Assembly (NCBI RefSeq): GCF_000373565.1
Contig: NZ_KB891821.1
Coordinates: 1-50,374 of the forward strand
Source of the DNA: Streptomyces sp. HmicA12
GTDB taxonomy: Bacteria > Actinomycetota > Actinomycetes > Streptomycetales > Streptomycetaceae
Direction of reading: 5' to 3'
Length of the DNA stretch: 50,374 nucleotides
Under the pieces are notes generated by a model. The model did no database searches. It worked only from the letters and a program-made list of their open reading frames with translations, and was not told where the DNA came from. Positions 15,749-24,918 of this stretch are shown here, in pieces; the stretch's first letter is position 1; each line of letters begins with the position of its first letter. The translations under genes were made by a program, and so were the position numbers.

Positions 15749-16477
15749 GTGAAACAGCAAGCTGTCCTGACCGCGTCCGTGGCCGTGCTGGGAGCGGGCC
15801 TGGTCCTGAGCGGCTGCGCCTCCACGAACAGCGGGCAACAGGCGAGCCTGCACGACGACGGTGCGACGTCTGCCGTGCGGGAGGTCCCCGACGCCGCCGA
15901 CCTGTCCGGCGTGAGCGCGGAGGCGCGGGGCGGAACCATCGTGCTGGGACGGTCCGACGCGCCGCACACCGTGAAGGTCTACGAGGATCCACGCTGCCCG
16001 TACTGCAAGGACTTCGAGCAGGGCGGCGCGCGGGCCCTGGCGGGTCCCGTGCGCGAGGGCAAGGTCAAGGTCGAGTACACCATCGCGTCGTTCCTCGACG
16101 CGCGACTCGGCGGCTCGGGCTCCGCGAACGCGGCGAACGCGCTGCGGGCCTCCGTCGACGCGGGACAGTTCCCCGCCTTCCACGCGGCGGTCTTCGCCGA
16201 CCAGCCCGACGACGAGCGCCAGGACGCCTTCACGGCACCGTACTTGCTGAAGATCGCCGACAAGGTGGGCAAGCTCCGCGGTGCCGCGTTCGACAGCGCG
16301 ATCAGCGACGGCCGGTACACGTCCTGGGTCGCCCGGGCGATGAAGTCCTTCCGGGACGACGGCGTCCAGGGGACCCCGACCGTGCGCATCGACGGGAAGA
16401 AGGCCGACGGAGGCGAAGCCGCTCTCTATCGCGAGGCTTCCTTCGCCGAGGTCCTGCGGGCAGCCGGGATCTCGTAG
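15749..16477 (+). CDS. DsbA-like thiol oxidoreductase lipoprotein
   Basis: The 242-residue protein has a lipoprotein signal (hydrophobic stretch, then LVLSGCAS with Cys23 as the lipid anchor). The thioredoxin-like domain has active site C83-P-Y-C86 in EDPRCPYCKDF and a cis-Pro loop GVQGTPTVRIDG near residue 213, as in the DsbA/DsbG-like Thioredoxin_4 family. It should act outside the membrane in disulfide formation or repair of exported proteins. The GTG at 15749 follows GGAAAGGG by 6-8 nt and is preferred over an ATG at 15725. Its stop lies one base from the stop of the converging L,D-transpeptidase gene. Confidence 0.9.
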   Translation: MKQQAVLTASVAVLGAGLVLSGCASTNSGQQASLHDDGATSAVREVPDAADLSGVSAEARGGTIVLGRSDAPHTVKVYEDPRCPYCKDFEQGGARALAGPVREGKVKVEYTIASFLDARLGGSGSANAANALRASVDAGQFPAFHAAVFADQPDDERQDAFTAPYLLKIADKVGKLRGAAFDSAISDGRYTSWVARAMKSFRDDGVQGTPTVRIDGKKADGGEAALYREASFAEVLRAAGIS

Positions 16478-16478
16478 G

Positions 16479-17177
16479 TCAGGTGCCCGGCTTGCGGCCG
16501 TAGACGAACACGTCGTCGCCGGTCTTCAGCAGCGACCAGTACTTCTTCGCGGTCGTCTTCGTCATGTTGACGCAGCCGTGCGAACCCGGCGGGTTCCACA
16601 TACTGACGCCCACCGAGTGGAACGCCTCCCCGCCGTCGAAGAACTGGCTGTACGGCATCGGCACGTGGTAGATGCTCGACACGTGGTCGATGTGCCGCCA
16701 GTAGATCTTCTTCAGGCCGGTGCGTGTCTCGTACCCGTTGCGACCCGTGCGCACCGGGACCGGTCCGTAGACGAGGTTCTTGCCGTCCTGGATCCAGCTG
16801 AGCTGCAGAGTGAGGTCGACACAGGCGATCCGGCCCTTGTTCACCGGGCACTTGCCCGCCTTGTTCGGGTTCTTGCCGACGGCTTTCTGTTTGGTCATCA
16901 GGTCCATCACGCCCCAGGTGACGGGGCCCGCGTAGCCGATGTTCGGGGTGATGCCGTGCTTCGTCTGGAAGGCCTTGATGGCCTTGCAGTCGGCGGCGGA
17001 CTGCTTGCCGTCGACCGGGCGGCCGAGAAACTTCTCCACCTGTTTCTGACGCGGACCCGTCTGTGTCGTACAACTGCCGGCCGCCTGAGCCGGTGCCGTG
17101 CCGAGCGCGAGCGCGAGCGGCGCGACGAGCCCGGCGACCGCGGCCGCGCCGACGACCCGTCTGCGATGGTCCCCCAT
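16479..17177 (-). CDS. Secreted L,D-transpeptidase with peptidoglycan-binding domain
   Basis: The 232-residue protein has a signal peptide (cut near TAPAQAA, residue 33), a PG_binding_1-like domain (about 40-92: VEKFLGRPVDGKQSAADCKA, IKAFQTKHGITPNIGYAGP) and a YkuD catalytic domain with AFHSVGVSMWNPPGSHGCVN, where Cys202 is the nucleophile of the SHGC motif. It would form 3-3 cross-links in peptidoglycan or attach proteins to it. GAGAGG precedes the ATG at 17177. It is flanked by a DsbA-like lipoprotein and an M15 peptidase, both envelope proteins. Confidence 0.92.
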   Translation of the reverse strand: MGDHRRRVVGAAAVAGLVAPLALALGTAPAQAAGSCTTQTGPRQKQVEKFLGRPVDGKQSAADCKAIKAFQTKHGITPNIGYAGPVTWGVMDLMTKQKAVGKNPNKAGKCPVNKGRIACVDLTLQLSWIQDGKNLVYGPVPVRTGRNGYETRTGLKKIYWRHIDHVSSIYHVPMPYSQFFDGGEAFHSVGVSMWNPPGSHGCVNMTKTTAKKYWSLLKTGDDVFVYGRKPGT

Positions 17178-17332
17178 GACCGATCCTCTCCCTGGGTTGA
17201 CTCTGCCCGGCTAGACGAGTCCTCGGGCACAGGGGTTGTACGGGCCGGCCGGCTGATACCGAACGATGACAACCGCAGCCCAGCGGCACTGTCTTGCCGA
17301 ACTTCTCAGAGAGCCACATCTACGGTCATAAC

Positions 17333-18028
17333 GTGCAAAACGTACCGCGCTCCGCGCTGGCCGCCCTCGCCGTCACCGCAGTCCTGCTGACCACCCCTCC
17401 CGCGCAGGCGCAGCCGGCTTCTTCCACCGTCCCCACGAGCACGACCACGACCGCGGTCGTGCCCGGCCTGAAGGCCGTGGTCTCCGCCGCGCCCGCCGCG
17501 AAACTGGCTCACACCTATCGACGCGGCTGCCCCGTCCCACCGGGACGGCTTCGTCTGATCCGGATGAACCACTGGGGCTTCGACGGCAAGGTGCACCGCG
17601 GCGAACTGATCGTCAGCCGACAGGCCGTGAGCCCGATGCTGTACGTGTTCGGGCGCGCCTTCGCCGCGAAGTTCCCCATCCGGCGGATGAAGGTCATGGC
17701 CGAGTACCGGGGCAGCGACACCGCCGCCATGAAGCAGGACAACACCTCCGCCTTCAACTGCCGTGCCGTGACCGGGAGTCCGGGCAAGAGGTCCCAGCAC
17801 TCCTACGGCAACGCCATCGACATCAACACGCTCGAGAATCCCTATGTCGACACCTCGGGCCGCGTCTACCCACCGGCCGGCCGTCGTTACCTGCGCCGGG
17901 ATCGGCCCGTCAAGGGAATGATCCGGCGCGGGGATGTGATCACGACTGCCATGCGCAAGGTCGGCTGGCAGTGGGGCGGCCGCTGGGCGCACCCGGATTA
18001 CCAGCACTTCTCCGCCAACGGGCGCTGA
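17333..18028 (+). CDS. Secreted M15-family peptidase (D-Ala-D-Ala carboxypeptidase-like)
   Basis: The protein from the GTG at 17333 has 231 residues: a signal peptide (MQNVPRSALAALAVTAVLL, cut near AQAQ), a Ser/Thr-rich linker, and an M15C-like domain. Zinc and catalytic motifs are SQHSYGNAIDIN (the SxHxxGxAxD signature) and HPDYQHFSANG at the end. Such enzymes trim peptidoglycan stem peptides. An in-frame ATG at 17294 is possible but would spoil the signal peptide. TACGGT at 17321-17326 lies at -10 distance from the GTG, so the message may be leaderless. It is divergent from the L,D-transpeptidase. Confidence 0.87.
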   Translation: MQNVPRSALAALAVTAVLLTTPPAQAQPASSTVPTSTTTTAVVPGLKAVVSAAPAAKLAHTYRRGCPVPPGRLRLIRMNHWGFDGKVHRGELIVSRQAVSPMLYVFGRAFAAKFPIRRMKVMAEYRGSDTAAMKQDNTSAFNCRAVTGSPGKRSQHSYGNAIDINTLENPYVDTSGRVYPPAGRRYLRRDRPVKGMIRRGDVITTAMRKVGWQWGGRWAHPDYQHFSANGR

Positions 18029-18048
18029 TCCGGACCACGGTCAGGAGG

Positions 18049-19887
18049 TCACGGTTCCTCCGGTCCGTCCTCGTCGAGTTCGAACCAGACCGTCTTGCCT
18101 TCGGGCTCGGGGCGGATGTTCCAGCGGTGGGCGAGGAGGTCGAGGAGGACCAGACCGCGACCTGAGGAGGACAGTTCGCCGGGGGCGCGGCGGTGCGGGA
18201 CTTCGTCGCTGCGGTCGGTGACCTCGACCCGTAGGTGGCGCCGCCCTTGGACACCGCTGATCTCCGCGCTGAGGACGGCGGCGCATTCGGTGTGGACCAG
18301 CACGTTGCCGAGAAGTTCGGAGGCGAGCAGGACCACCGTGTCGACGTGCCCGGGGCGGGCCCAGTCGTGGAGCAGCCCCTGGAGCTCGATCCGCGCGTCG
18401 GCGAGCCCCTGCGCCTGATCCTGTTCGAGGGTCAGGCGCAGATGCCGCCCCGGGCGGTCCGCGGACGGGTCGGACGGGTCGCGGCGCAGGAGGATGAGGG
18501 CGATGTCGTCCTCCGTGAAGGAGGTGGTCCGAGCGCCGGGCTGCGCGGTGTGCGGGGCGACGACGGCGTTCAGGAGCCGGTCCGCCAGACCGTCGATGTT
18601 CTCGGCGGCACCCGGGGTCAGGGCGTTGCGGACGCGGAGCCAGCCGGAGTACATGTCGTGGCCGCCGTTCTCGATCAGGCCGTCGGTGCACAGCATGAGG
18701 ATCTCGTTCTCACGCAGGGTGACGACGCTGACCGGGTAGTCGTCCTCTCCCAGGTCGAGTCCGAGGGGCAGGCCGCCGCGCACGTGTTTGAGGAGGCAGG
18801 TTCCGTCCGGGAGCCGCAGGACGGGGTGCGGATGCCCGGCCCTGGCGATGCGCAGGATGCCGGTGGCCGGGTCCGCCTCCAGGTAGATGCAGGTGGCGAA
18901 GCGGTCCTCGTCCAGCGACGCCAGGAAGTGGGAGGCCCGCACCATGACGGCGTTGGGGCCGTGGCCCTCGACGGCGTAGGCATGGATCGCGGTGCGCAGC
19001 TGGGACATCAGCCCCGCGGCATGGACGTCGTGGCCCTGGACGTCGCCGATCACGAGGCCCAGACGCCCGCCGGGCAGGACGATGCTGTCGAACCAGTCGC
19101 CGCCGATCATCAGTCCGCCGCCGGTGGGCACGTACCGGGCGGCGACGGTCAGCCCCTCGACGCCGGGGCCGACGCGGTCCATGCTGCTGCGCAGGTTCTG
19201 GGACAGCGTGTGGTCGGCCCGGCCGTTGTAGGTGTGTTCGATGCTCTGTCCGAGCAGCCGGGACAGGGTCATCAGGAAGGTGCCCAGGCCGTCGGTCATC
19301 GGTACGGGGGTGTCGAACGCGGCCAGCCATACGCCCGTGAGCTGGCCGTACGTGACCAGCGGGAGATACGCCCAGGTCTCGTATCCCGTCCGGTCGGCGA
19401 CCGGCCAGGCGGTCGGGAACCGGTCGCGGTATTCCTGCGGGGAGGCCAGGAACACGGGGCGTCCGGTGCGGGTCACCTGTGTGGCGGGGTGATCGATGTC
19501 CAGCGGCAGGCGGAACGCGTCGCCCTCCCCGTCGCGCAGACCGAAGTGTCCGACGCAGTGCAGGAACTCGCGGTCGGCGCGGAAGACCGCCTGGGCCGCA
19601 AGCGGCAGCTCGGTGCCGGACAGCTGGGAGATCAGGGTGAGCGCCTCCGCGAGCGATTCGGCCCGGGCCAGGGCATGCCCCGCGACGAGCAGCTCGGATC
19701 CACGGTGTCTTCTGCGCTCCGGCGGCTCGGCGGAGCCGTCCGCGGCCGGTCCTGCCAGCCGGTTGAGGGCCTCGACCTGGCGCACCTCGGCGTCGCGCTC
19801 CTCGGAACCGCCGTGCTCGTGCCCACCGGCCACCTGCGGCACTCCCGTCTGCTCGGCCCGTTCTGCCTTCTCCCGCGCTCCCCCCAT
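18049..19887 (-). CDS. SpoIIE-type PP2C phosphatase with GAF and HATPase domains
   Basis: The 612-residue protein has a GAF domain (about 70-215), a SpoIIE/RsbU phosphatase domain (about 240-470: GGDWFDSIVLPGGRLGLVIG, DVQGHDVHAAGLMSQLRTAI, LMLCTDGLIENGG, FTEDDIALILLRR) and an anti-sigma-factor-like ATPase domain (about 485-610: VVLLASELLGNVLVHTE, GRGLVLLDLLAHRWNI). The phosphatase acidic metal ligands (G-D in GGDWFD, D in GDVQGHD, D in CTDGL, D in EDDIAL) are intact. This fusion is a Streptomyces hallmark in partner-switching control of alternative sigma factors: it dephosphorylates anti-anti-sigma factors and may also phosphorylate them. No sigma or anti-sigma gene is nearby. Confidence 0.92.
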   Translation of the reverse strand: MGGAREKAERAEQTGVPQVAGGHEHGGSEERDAEVRQVEALNRLAGPAADGSAEPPERRRHRGSELLVAGHALARAESLAEALTLISQLSGTELPLAAQAVFRADREFLHCVGHFGLRDGEGDAFRLPLDIDHPATQVTRTGRPVFLASPQEYRDRFPTAWPVADRTGYETWAYLPLVTYGQLTGVWLAAFDTPVPMTDGLGTFLMTLSRLLGQSIEHTYNGRADHTLSQNLRSSMDRVGPGVEGLTVAARYVPTGGGLMIGGDWFDSIVLPGGRLGLVIGDVQGHDVHAAGLMSQLRTAIHAYAVEGHGPNAVMVRASHFLASLDEDRFATCIYLEADPATGILRIARAGHPHPVLRLPDGTCLLKHVRGGLPLGLDLGEDDYPVSVVTLRENEILMLCTDGLIENGGHDMYSGWLRVRNALTPGAAENIDGLADRLLNAVVAPHTAQPGARTTSFTEDDIALILLRRDPSDPSADRPGRHLRLTLEQDQAQGLADARIELQGLLHDWARPGHVDTVVLLASELLGNVLVHTECAAVLSAEISGVQGRRHLRVEVTDRSDEVPHRRAPGELSSSGRGLVLLDLLAHRWNIRPEPEGKTVWFELDEDGPEEP

Positions 19888-20037
19888 GTTCCGACGATCG
19901 GCCGTGTCGCGCCTGCTCGGGCGGGCACCCGGTGCCGTCCGGGCTGAACGGGTGACGCGGATGGCCCGTAGAACGGGGTCATCGGTGACGGAGCCGGTAC
20001 TGCCCTGCCCGACTGCACGGCGGGCGGTCGACCGGCA

Positions 20038-21150
20038 TCAGTCCGCGTGCCCGGTCGGCAGTTCCAGCCGGAGCGCGAAGCCACCCTCAGAGGTCGGGCC
20101 GAAGGTGATCGTTCCGCTGAGGAGTTCGGCACGCTGACGGAGTCCGACCAGGCCGTGGTGGGCTCCGGGGAGGCTGAGTGCCGGGCGCGTGGGGGCGGTG
20201 TTCGTGATGACCGCGCGGAGCAGGGCGTCGCGATGATGGATGCGGACGGTCGCGCTCGCGCCGGGGGCGTGTTTGCGTACGTTGGTCAGCGCCTCCTGCA
20301 CCGTGCGGTAGACGGCTCGCTGCAGCGTGGGCGGCAGGCCGTGGGGCAGATCGGTCTCCAGCACCGTCTCGATTCCGCTGGACCCGATCAGCTGCCGGAG
20401 GTCGGTGAGCGAGGGCTGCGGGGTGAGTTCGGTCGGGCGGGTCCCGGAGGCGCGCAGCACGCCGATCATGTGTCGCAGTTCGTCCAGGGTCTGCACGCTG
20501 AGCCGCCGGATCGTGGCACCGGCCGCTCTGGCGTCGGCGTCCTGATTGCTCACCTGGAGCGCTCCGGCCTGCACGGCGATCAGGCTGACCTGGTGCGAGA
20601 CGACGTCGTGCATCTCCCGGGCGAGCTGTGCGCGCTCCCTCGCCAACACCGCCTGAGCCGTGAGCATTTGCTGGTGCTCGCGGACCTCGGTGATCTCGGC
20701 GAGACGGAGCGACAGCTCTCTGCGGGCCTGGACGAGCTGTCCCAGGAAGACCGGGGCGGCAGCCGTGGCGAGGGTGTACGTGATGTCGACGAGGTTGTAG
20801 GTCTCGGCGAGTTCGTCGACCTCCAGGTACGACCACGGCCACGGCATGAAGTCGCAGACGGCGAAGGTGAGGGCGCAGCCGACGAGCAGCGGGCGGTTCC
20901 GGGAGAGCGACGAGAGCGTGTAGAGCGCGACGAGAGTGGCGAAGGCCGCGTCCGTGATCAGGGAGGTGGGGAGCGTCAGCAGGAAGGTGAGGCGCGGCAG
21001 GTGCCGGCGCAGCATGAGCGCGGCCACCGCGAGGAGCGCGGCGCTGACGGCCATCGGGTCCCCGTCGTCGACGTTGACCCACACGTCCGCCAGTGCGGCG
21101 GTCACCAGCCCGATGTCCAGCAGCACGAGGGGCGGCCGCCGGAAGCTCAT
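20038..21150 (-). CDS. NarL-type two-component sensor histidine kinase
   Basis: The 370-residue protein has about five membrane helices (residues 8-140), a HisKA_3 dimerisation domain with the phospho-acceptor in LAREMHDVVSHQVSLIAVQ (His about 183), and a HATPase_c domain (TVQEALTNVRKHAPGASATV as the N box; HHGLVGLRQRAELLSGTITF as the G box). The ATG at 21150 overlaps the stop of the response-regulator gene as ATGA, giving coupled translation in the order regulator then kinase. There is almost no extracytoplasmic loop, so it probably senses something in or at the membrane. The signal is not predictable. Confidence 0.92.
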   Translation of the reverse strand: MSFRRPPLVLLDIGLVTAALADVWVNVDDGDPMAVSAALLAVAALMLRRHLPRLTFLLTLPTSLITDAAFATLVALYTLSSLSRNRPLLVGCALTFAVCDFMPWPWSYLEVDELAETYNLVDITYTLATAAAPVFLGQLVQARRELSLRLAEITEVREHQQMLTAQAVLARERAQLAREMHDVVSHQVSLIAVQAGALQVSNQDADARAAGATIRRLSVQTLDELRHMIGVLRASGTRPTELTPQPSLTDLRQLIGSSGIETVLETDLPHGLPPTLQRAVYRTVQEALTNVRKHAPGASATVRIHHRDALLRAVITNTAPTRPALSLPGAHHGLVGLRQRAELLSGTITFGPTSEGGFALRLELPTGHAD

Positions 21151-21815
21151 CGGTCGCCCCTGCCCCGGTCGCGTTTCAGGACGCCCGCGCGCTCGGCGAG
21201 CAGCGCGGCCTGCACCCGGTTGCCGACCTCCAGCTTCTCCAGCACGGCGCTGACGTGCCCCTTGACCGTGCCGACGCTCAGGTGCAGGCGCTCGCCGATG
21301 TCCGCGTTCGCCAGGCCCTTGGACATCAGGGCCAGGACGTCGCGCTCGCGCTCGGTCAGCCGCTCGACCCGGTGTACGGCCAGCGGCTCGCATCCGCTCC
21401 GGTCCAGGAATCCCTTCACCACCGAGCGCGCCACCTGCGACGACAGCACGACTCCGCCGTCGACCAACGTGCGTATCAAATGCGGGAGTTGATTCGGGTC
21501 GGTGTCCTTGAGGAGGAACCCGTCGGCGCCCGACCGCAGAGCGACCTCGATGTACTCGTCGGCGTCGAAGGTGGTGAGCATGGCCACCACCGGCGGGTCC
21601 GCAAGGCGGCGCAGCGCGGCCAGCACGGTGAGCCCGTCCACGTCGGGCATGCGGATGTCCAGCAGTACGACATCGGGAACCAACTCCCCCACGGACTGCA
21701 CGGCCTGGCCGCCGGAGACGGCCGCCACCACCTCGATGCCGTCGGCAGCATTGAGGATGTGGGTGAAACCCGTACGGACGAGTGCTTCGTCGTCGACCAC
21801 CAGAACCCGGATCAT
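21147..21815 (-). CDS. NarL/LuxR-family response regulator
   Basis: The 222-residue protein has a receiver domain (1-120: IRVLVVDDEALVRTGF; phospho-acceptor Asp in VVLLDIRMPDVDG; Thr in AMLTTFD; Lys in LLKDTDP) and a LuxR helix-turn-helix (about 150-210: LTERERDVLALMSKGLANAD, IGERLHLSVGTVKGHVSAVL). It is the first gene of the pair with the kinase at 20038-21150. It is divergent from the DUF418-like gene at 22014, about 200 bp away, which could be its target. Confidence 0.93.
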   Translation of the reverse strand: MIRVLVVDDEALVRTGFTHILNAADGIEVVAAVSGGQAVQSVGELVPDVVLLDIRMPDVDGLTVLAALRRLADPPVVAMLTTFDADEYIEVALRSGADGFLLKDTDPNQLPHLIRTLVDGGVVLSSQVARSVVKGFLDRSGCEPLAVHRVERLTERERDVLALMSKGLANADIGERLHLSVGTVKGHVSAVLEKLEVGNRVQAALLAERAGVLKRDRGRGDR

Positions 21816-22013
21816 GCGCGCTCCACTCGCCGCCGGCCGTCATCCGATGCGTACCACGCGGGCGCTCGGACGTCTGCGGTGTCCGCGCACACTCCGGCCG
21901 GTGGACGGCAGCAGGCATCCGTCGATCGGCGGGCACGCCCCGGCCAACCGGACGGGGCGCTTCGGAAAGTCGACGGGTGGGCCGCGACGGGCCGTGCACG
22001 GACGCTGAGAGGC

Positions 22014-23291
22014 ATGACAGATGAAGCGTCTTCGGCCGCGCCACGTGCGGCGTTGCACGAGGCGGCGGCCCCCGGCCTCCCCTCCGTCGCCGCCTCTTCC
22101 TCCCCTTCGAGCGCTCGCCTGATCGGCCTCGACCTGGCCCGTGGCCTCGCGGTCTTCGGCATGTACTCGGCGCACGTCGGCCCCGACGTCACGGTGGGCG
22201 GCCCCGTGGGCTTCCTCCTGGAGACGGCCCGCGGCCGCTCCGCCGCGCTGTTCGCCGTGCTCGCCGGGTTCTCGCTGGTCATCATCACGGGCCGACCCCG
22301 TCCCCGGCGGGGTCGTGCCGGGCGGCAGGCGGCGGCCCGGATCGCGCTCCGCGCCGTGGCGCTCATCGCGCTCGGCTACGCCCTGACCTCCCTGGACACC
22401 GACGTCGACGTCATCCTCAGCTACTACGGACTGCTCTTCCTCCTGGTCCTCCCGCTGTACCGGCTGCGGGCCGCGACACTCGCACTCATCGCCACCGCCG
22501 GTGCCCTGTTCCTTCCTCAACTCCTCTATCTGATACGGATGTTGCTCGACGACGGAGCCTGGTCGGGCATCGTCGTCGCTGCGGATCCGCTGGCCCGGAT
22601 CACCGGCTCGGACGGCATCGTCGAGCTGCTGTTCACCGGCGACTACCCGGCACTCACCTGGGCACCGTTCCTGATCGCGGGCATGGCGGTCGCCCGCCTG
22701 GACCTGACCCGTCCGGGGATCCGCTCCCGGCTCGCCCTGATCGCCGCGGGGCTCGCCGTGACGGGCTACGGCTTGTCCTGGCTGGCACTGCGTCTGATAC
22801 CTCACGCGCTGAGCGCCGTCGCGGCGGCCACGGACGGCGGTTCCGCCTCATCGGCCTGGTGGTCCGACACGGTGGGGGAACCCGAGAACGGCATGGCCGG
22901 CGCCCCGCTCGCCTGGCTCCTGGTGGCCGCGCCGCACAGCCAGACCACGCTCTCCGTCGTCGGCAACACCGGCGTCGCGCTCCTGGTCCTGACCGGCTGC
23001 CTGGCCGCCGCCGACCGTCTGCCGCGCCTCGCCCGAGCGGCGGCACCCGTCGCGGCGGTCGGCACGATGGCCCTGACCGTCTACGTCCTGCACATCATCG
23101 CTCTCTGGTTCCTGAACGACGTCTGGTACGTGGCCGCGGTCGAGGACGAAACGATGGCCGCGCTCCCGGTGCTGCTCGCCTTCATCGCGGGCGCACTCCT
23201 GCTCGCCGTGCTGTGGACTCGCCGCTTCCGGCGCGGCCCCTTGGAACACCTGCTCCACACCGCCACCCTGCCCGCGCGCCACATCCGTTGA
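22014..23291 (+). CDS. DUF418-like multi-span membrane protein (putative acyltransferase)
   Basis: The 425-residue protein has an Ala/Ser-rich N-terminus and then about ten membrane helices beginning RLIGLDLARGLAVFGMYSAH. This start and the later LYVLHI-like block (MALTVYVLHIIALWFLNDVW) are typical of the DUF418/DUF1624/heparan-alpha-glucosaminide acyltransferase-like superfamily. Such proteins may acylate envelope molecules, but the function is unproven. GAGAGG lies just before the ATG at 22014. It is divergent from a two-component operon. Confidence 0.85.
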   Translation: MTDEASSAAPRAALHEAAAPGLPSVAASSSPSSARLIGLDLARGLAVFGMYSAHVGPDVTVGGPVGFLLETARGRSAALFAVLAGFSLVIITGRPRPRRGRAGRQAAARIALRAVALIALGYALTSLDTDVDVILSYYGLLFLLVLPLYRLRAATLALIATAGALFLPQLLYLIRMLLDDGAWSGIVVAADPLARITGSDGIVELLFTGDYPALTWAPFLIAGMAVARLDLTRPGIRSRLALIAAGLAVTGYGLSWLALRLIPHALSAVAAATDGGSASSAWWSDTVGEPENGMAGAPLAWLLVAAPHSQTTLSVVGNTGVALLVLTGCLAAADRLPRLARAAAPVAAVGTMALTVYVLHIIALWFLNDVWYVAAVEDETMAALPVLLAFIAGALLLAVLWTRRFRRGPLEHLLHTATLPARHIR

Positions 23292-23406
23292 CCACCAGGA
23301 GTGCCGGGAACCGGAATCTTTCGGTGGACCAAGAAGCCCGAGGAACGCGTGAGGCCCGTGTGTCCGGCAGGATGTTCCGACGGATTCTTACGGGAGGACT
23401 TCAGCA

Positions 23407-24324
23407 GTGAGCAGCAACCAACCCGGCCCGTACGCCGGTCGGCCCCCACAGCCGGCACCCTGGGGCGTACAGCCGGGCCCGTTCGTGCAACCGGGCCGGC
23501 CGGGACAGCAGCCCGGTCCGTACGGGCCGCCGGGCGGGCCCGGGTTCACCGGTCAGCCGCAGTGGGGCGGATACGGGATCCCGCCGCAGCCCGGCGGTTA
23601 CCCGCCGCGCCGTGGCGGGGCGGGTAAGACCTTGGGGATCATCGTCGGTGCGGGGTTGGCGCTGGCGTTGATCGGCGGCACCGCGTTCTGGTTCCTCGGC
23701 CGGAAGGGTCTCGACGACGACGGCCCGCACAGACTGACCGCACCGTCGACGATGTCGTTCTCCACGTACTTCCGTTTCGGCGACGAGTCCGACACCGACG
23801 TCACCCTCGGGAGCGAGGACACCCAGGAGTTGGAGAAGATCGACATCAGGAACCCCGAGCCGATCGCCGCGAGCTATTCCGAGGAGTACCTCGACAACCT
23901 CGACACCTCGGACCCGGACGCGGTCCAGGACAAGCTGCGGAGCCTGAAGAACAACGCGCGGTTCAGCGTCACGGGCGCGTACGGGGAGATCGCCGACCCT
24001 CAGCTGGCGTTGACCCAGTACCTTGCCCTGGTGTCGGATCGTCTCGCCACCACCTCGCAGAAGAGCGGCACCCATGTCGTCTCCCTGCTGGGCGTGCCCG
24101 AGGAAGCGGAGGCGGACTCGCTCGACGGGGCGGTGATGCAGTGCGCGAACCTCGATGTGGACAACTTCGAGACGAGCGAGGACACCACGACGACGGTGTG
24201 CGCTTGGGCCGACTACTCGACGATCGCGCTGGTCACCCCGTACAACGGGATTCTCGGCCTGTCGACCGAGGAGGCGGCTGAGCTCACGGGAAAGATCCGT
24301 GGCGACATGCGCGTTCCGCGCTAG
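23407..24324 (+). CDS. Membrane-anchored protein with Pro/Gly-rich N-terminus
   Basis: The 305-residue protein begins with a proline-, glycine- and glutamine-rich cytoplasmic segment (1-72, PGPYGPPGGPG-type repeats). One membrane helix follows (TLGIIVGAGLALALIGGTAF, about 74-97) and then an acidic extracytoplasmic domain (100-305). This layout is very common in Streptomyces, often as poorly characterised envelope proteins. Two Cys (MQCANL and TVCAWA) may form a disulfide. The start is a GTG at 23407 with GGGAGG about 11 nt upstream. I do not recognise the outer domain. Confidence 0.8.
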   Translation: MSSNQPGPYAGRPPQPAPWGVQPGPFVQPGRPGQQPGPYGPPGGPGFTGQPQWGGYGIPPQPGGYPPRRGGAGKTLGIIVGAGLALALIGGTAFWFLGRKGLDDDGPHRLTAPSTMSFSTYFRFGDESDTDVTLGSEDTQELEKIDIRNPEPIAASYSEEYLDNLDTSDPDAVQDKLRSLKNNARFSVTGAYGEIADPQLALTQYLALVSDRLATTSQKSGTHVVSLLGVPEEAEADSLDGAVMQCANLDVDNFETSEDTTTTVCAWADYSTIALVTPYNGILGLSTEEAAELTGKIRGDMRVPR

Positions 24325-24439
24325 GCAAGGTGGCGCGGAGGAGTCTTTGGTGTTCGGCGGTGCGAGGCCTGTCGGGCTTCCGCCGCCGGCACCTGATCGG
24401 ACAGGAAGGCGAGAACGGCCGGCATGACGTCGAGGCCGT

Positions 24440-24880
24440 TGTGGCCGGGTGGTTGAGGGTGAAGCGGTAGAGCGGGCCGCGGTCCGTCTCGGGGGCGAGT
24501 AGGGGTAGGCGAGGGTCGAGACCAGGCCGTCGTACTCGGCGATGGGCAGATGGTTGCCGGCGTGCGCGACGAACGTGGCGATGGCGTGTGCGGTGGCCTG
24601 GTCGGGGGCGGTCACCGTGATCAGCACGCCGAGTTCGCGGGGCAGGAGGGACTCGGGTTCCGTACCCGCGAGGACGGTGCCGCCGCCGTAGAGCCGGTAG
24701 TCGATGTCGATGGTGGCCGGGTCCACTTCGCCGTCGAACACGTCGAGGATCTCGGCGTCGAAGTACTGCTGGGCGAACGGCAGGAGTTTGGGCAGGGCGT
24801 CGATGACGACGCAGGTCGCGGACGCCGCCGATGATCACGGTCTGGTAGCCGCCGAGTTCGGCGCCTTCGAGCTGGCGCGA
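24440..24880 (-). pseudogene. C-terminal relic of an AtuA/DUF1446-family protein
   Basis: Pieces of one protein appear in two minus-strand frames. GAELGGYQTVIIGGVRD (near 24870-24820) is in one frame; DALPKLLPFAQQYFDAEILD, GEVDPATIDIDYRLYGGGTV, RELGVLITVTAPDQATAHAI and YDGLVSTLAYPYSP (about 24810-24510) are in another; PETDRGPLYRFTLNH then returns to the first. This order matches the C-terminal part of acyclic-terpene-utilisation AtuA-like (DUF1446) proteins. There are at least two frameshifts, and the N-terminal three quarters are missing. It lies just downstream of the epoxide hydrolase gene. Confidence 0.65.
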
Positions 24881-24918
24881 TCAAGGAGAGGCGATCGAGT
24901 GCCGACCCCACGCCGCGT

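Noticed and set aside
21093..22013. Upstream extension of the DUF418-like frame over the response regulator
   Set aside because: It runs antisense to a well-supported receiver/LuxR gene; the RBS and the family start point to 22014.
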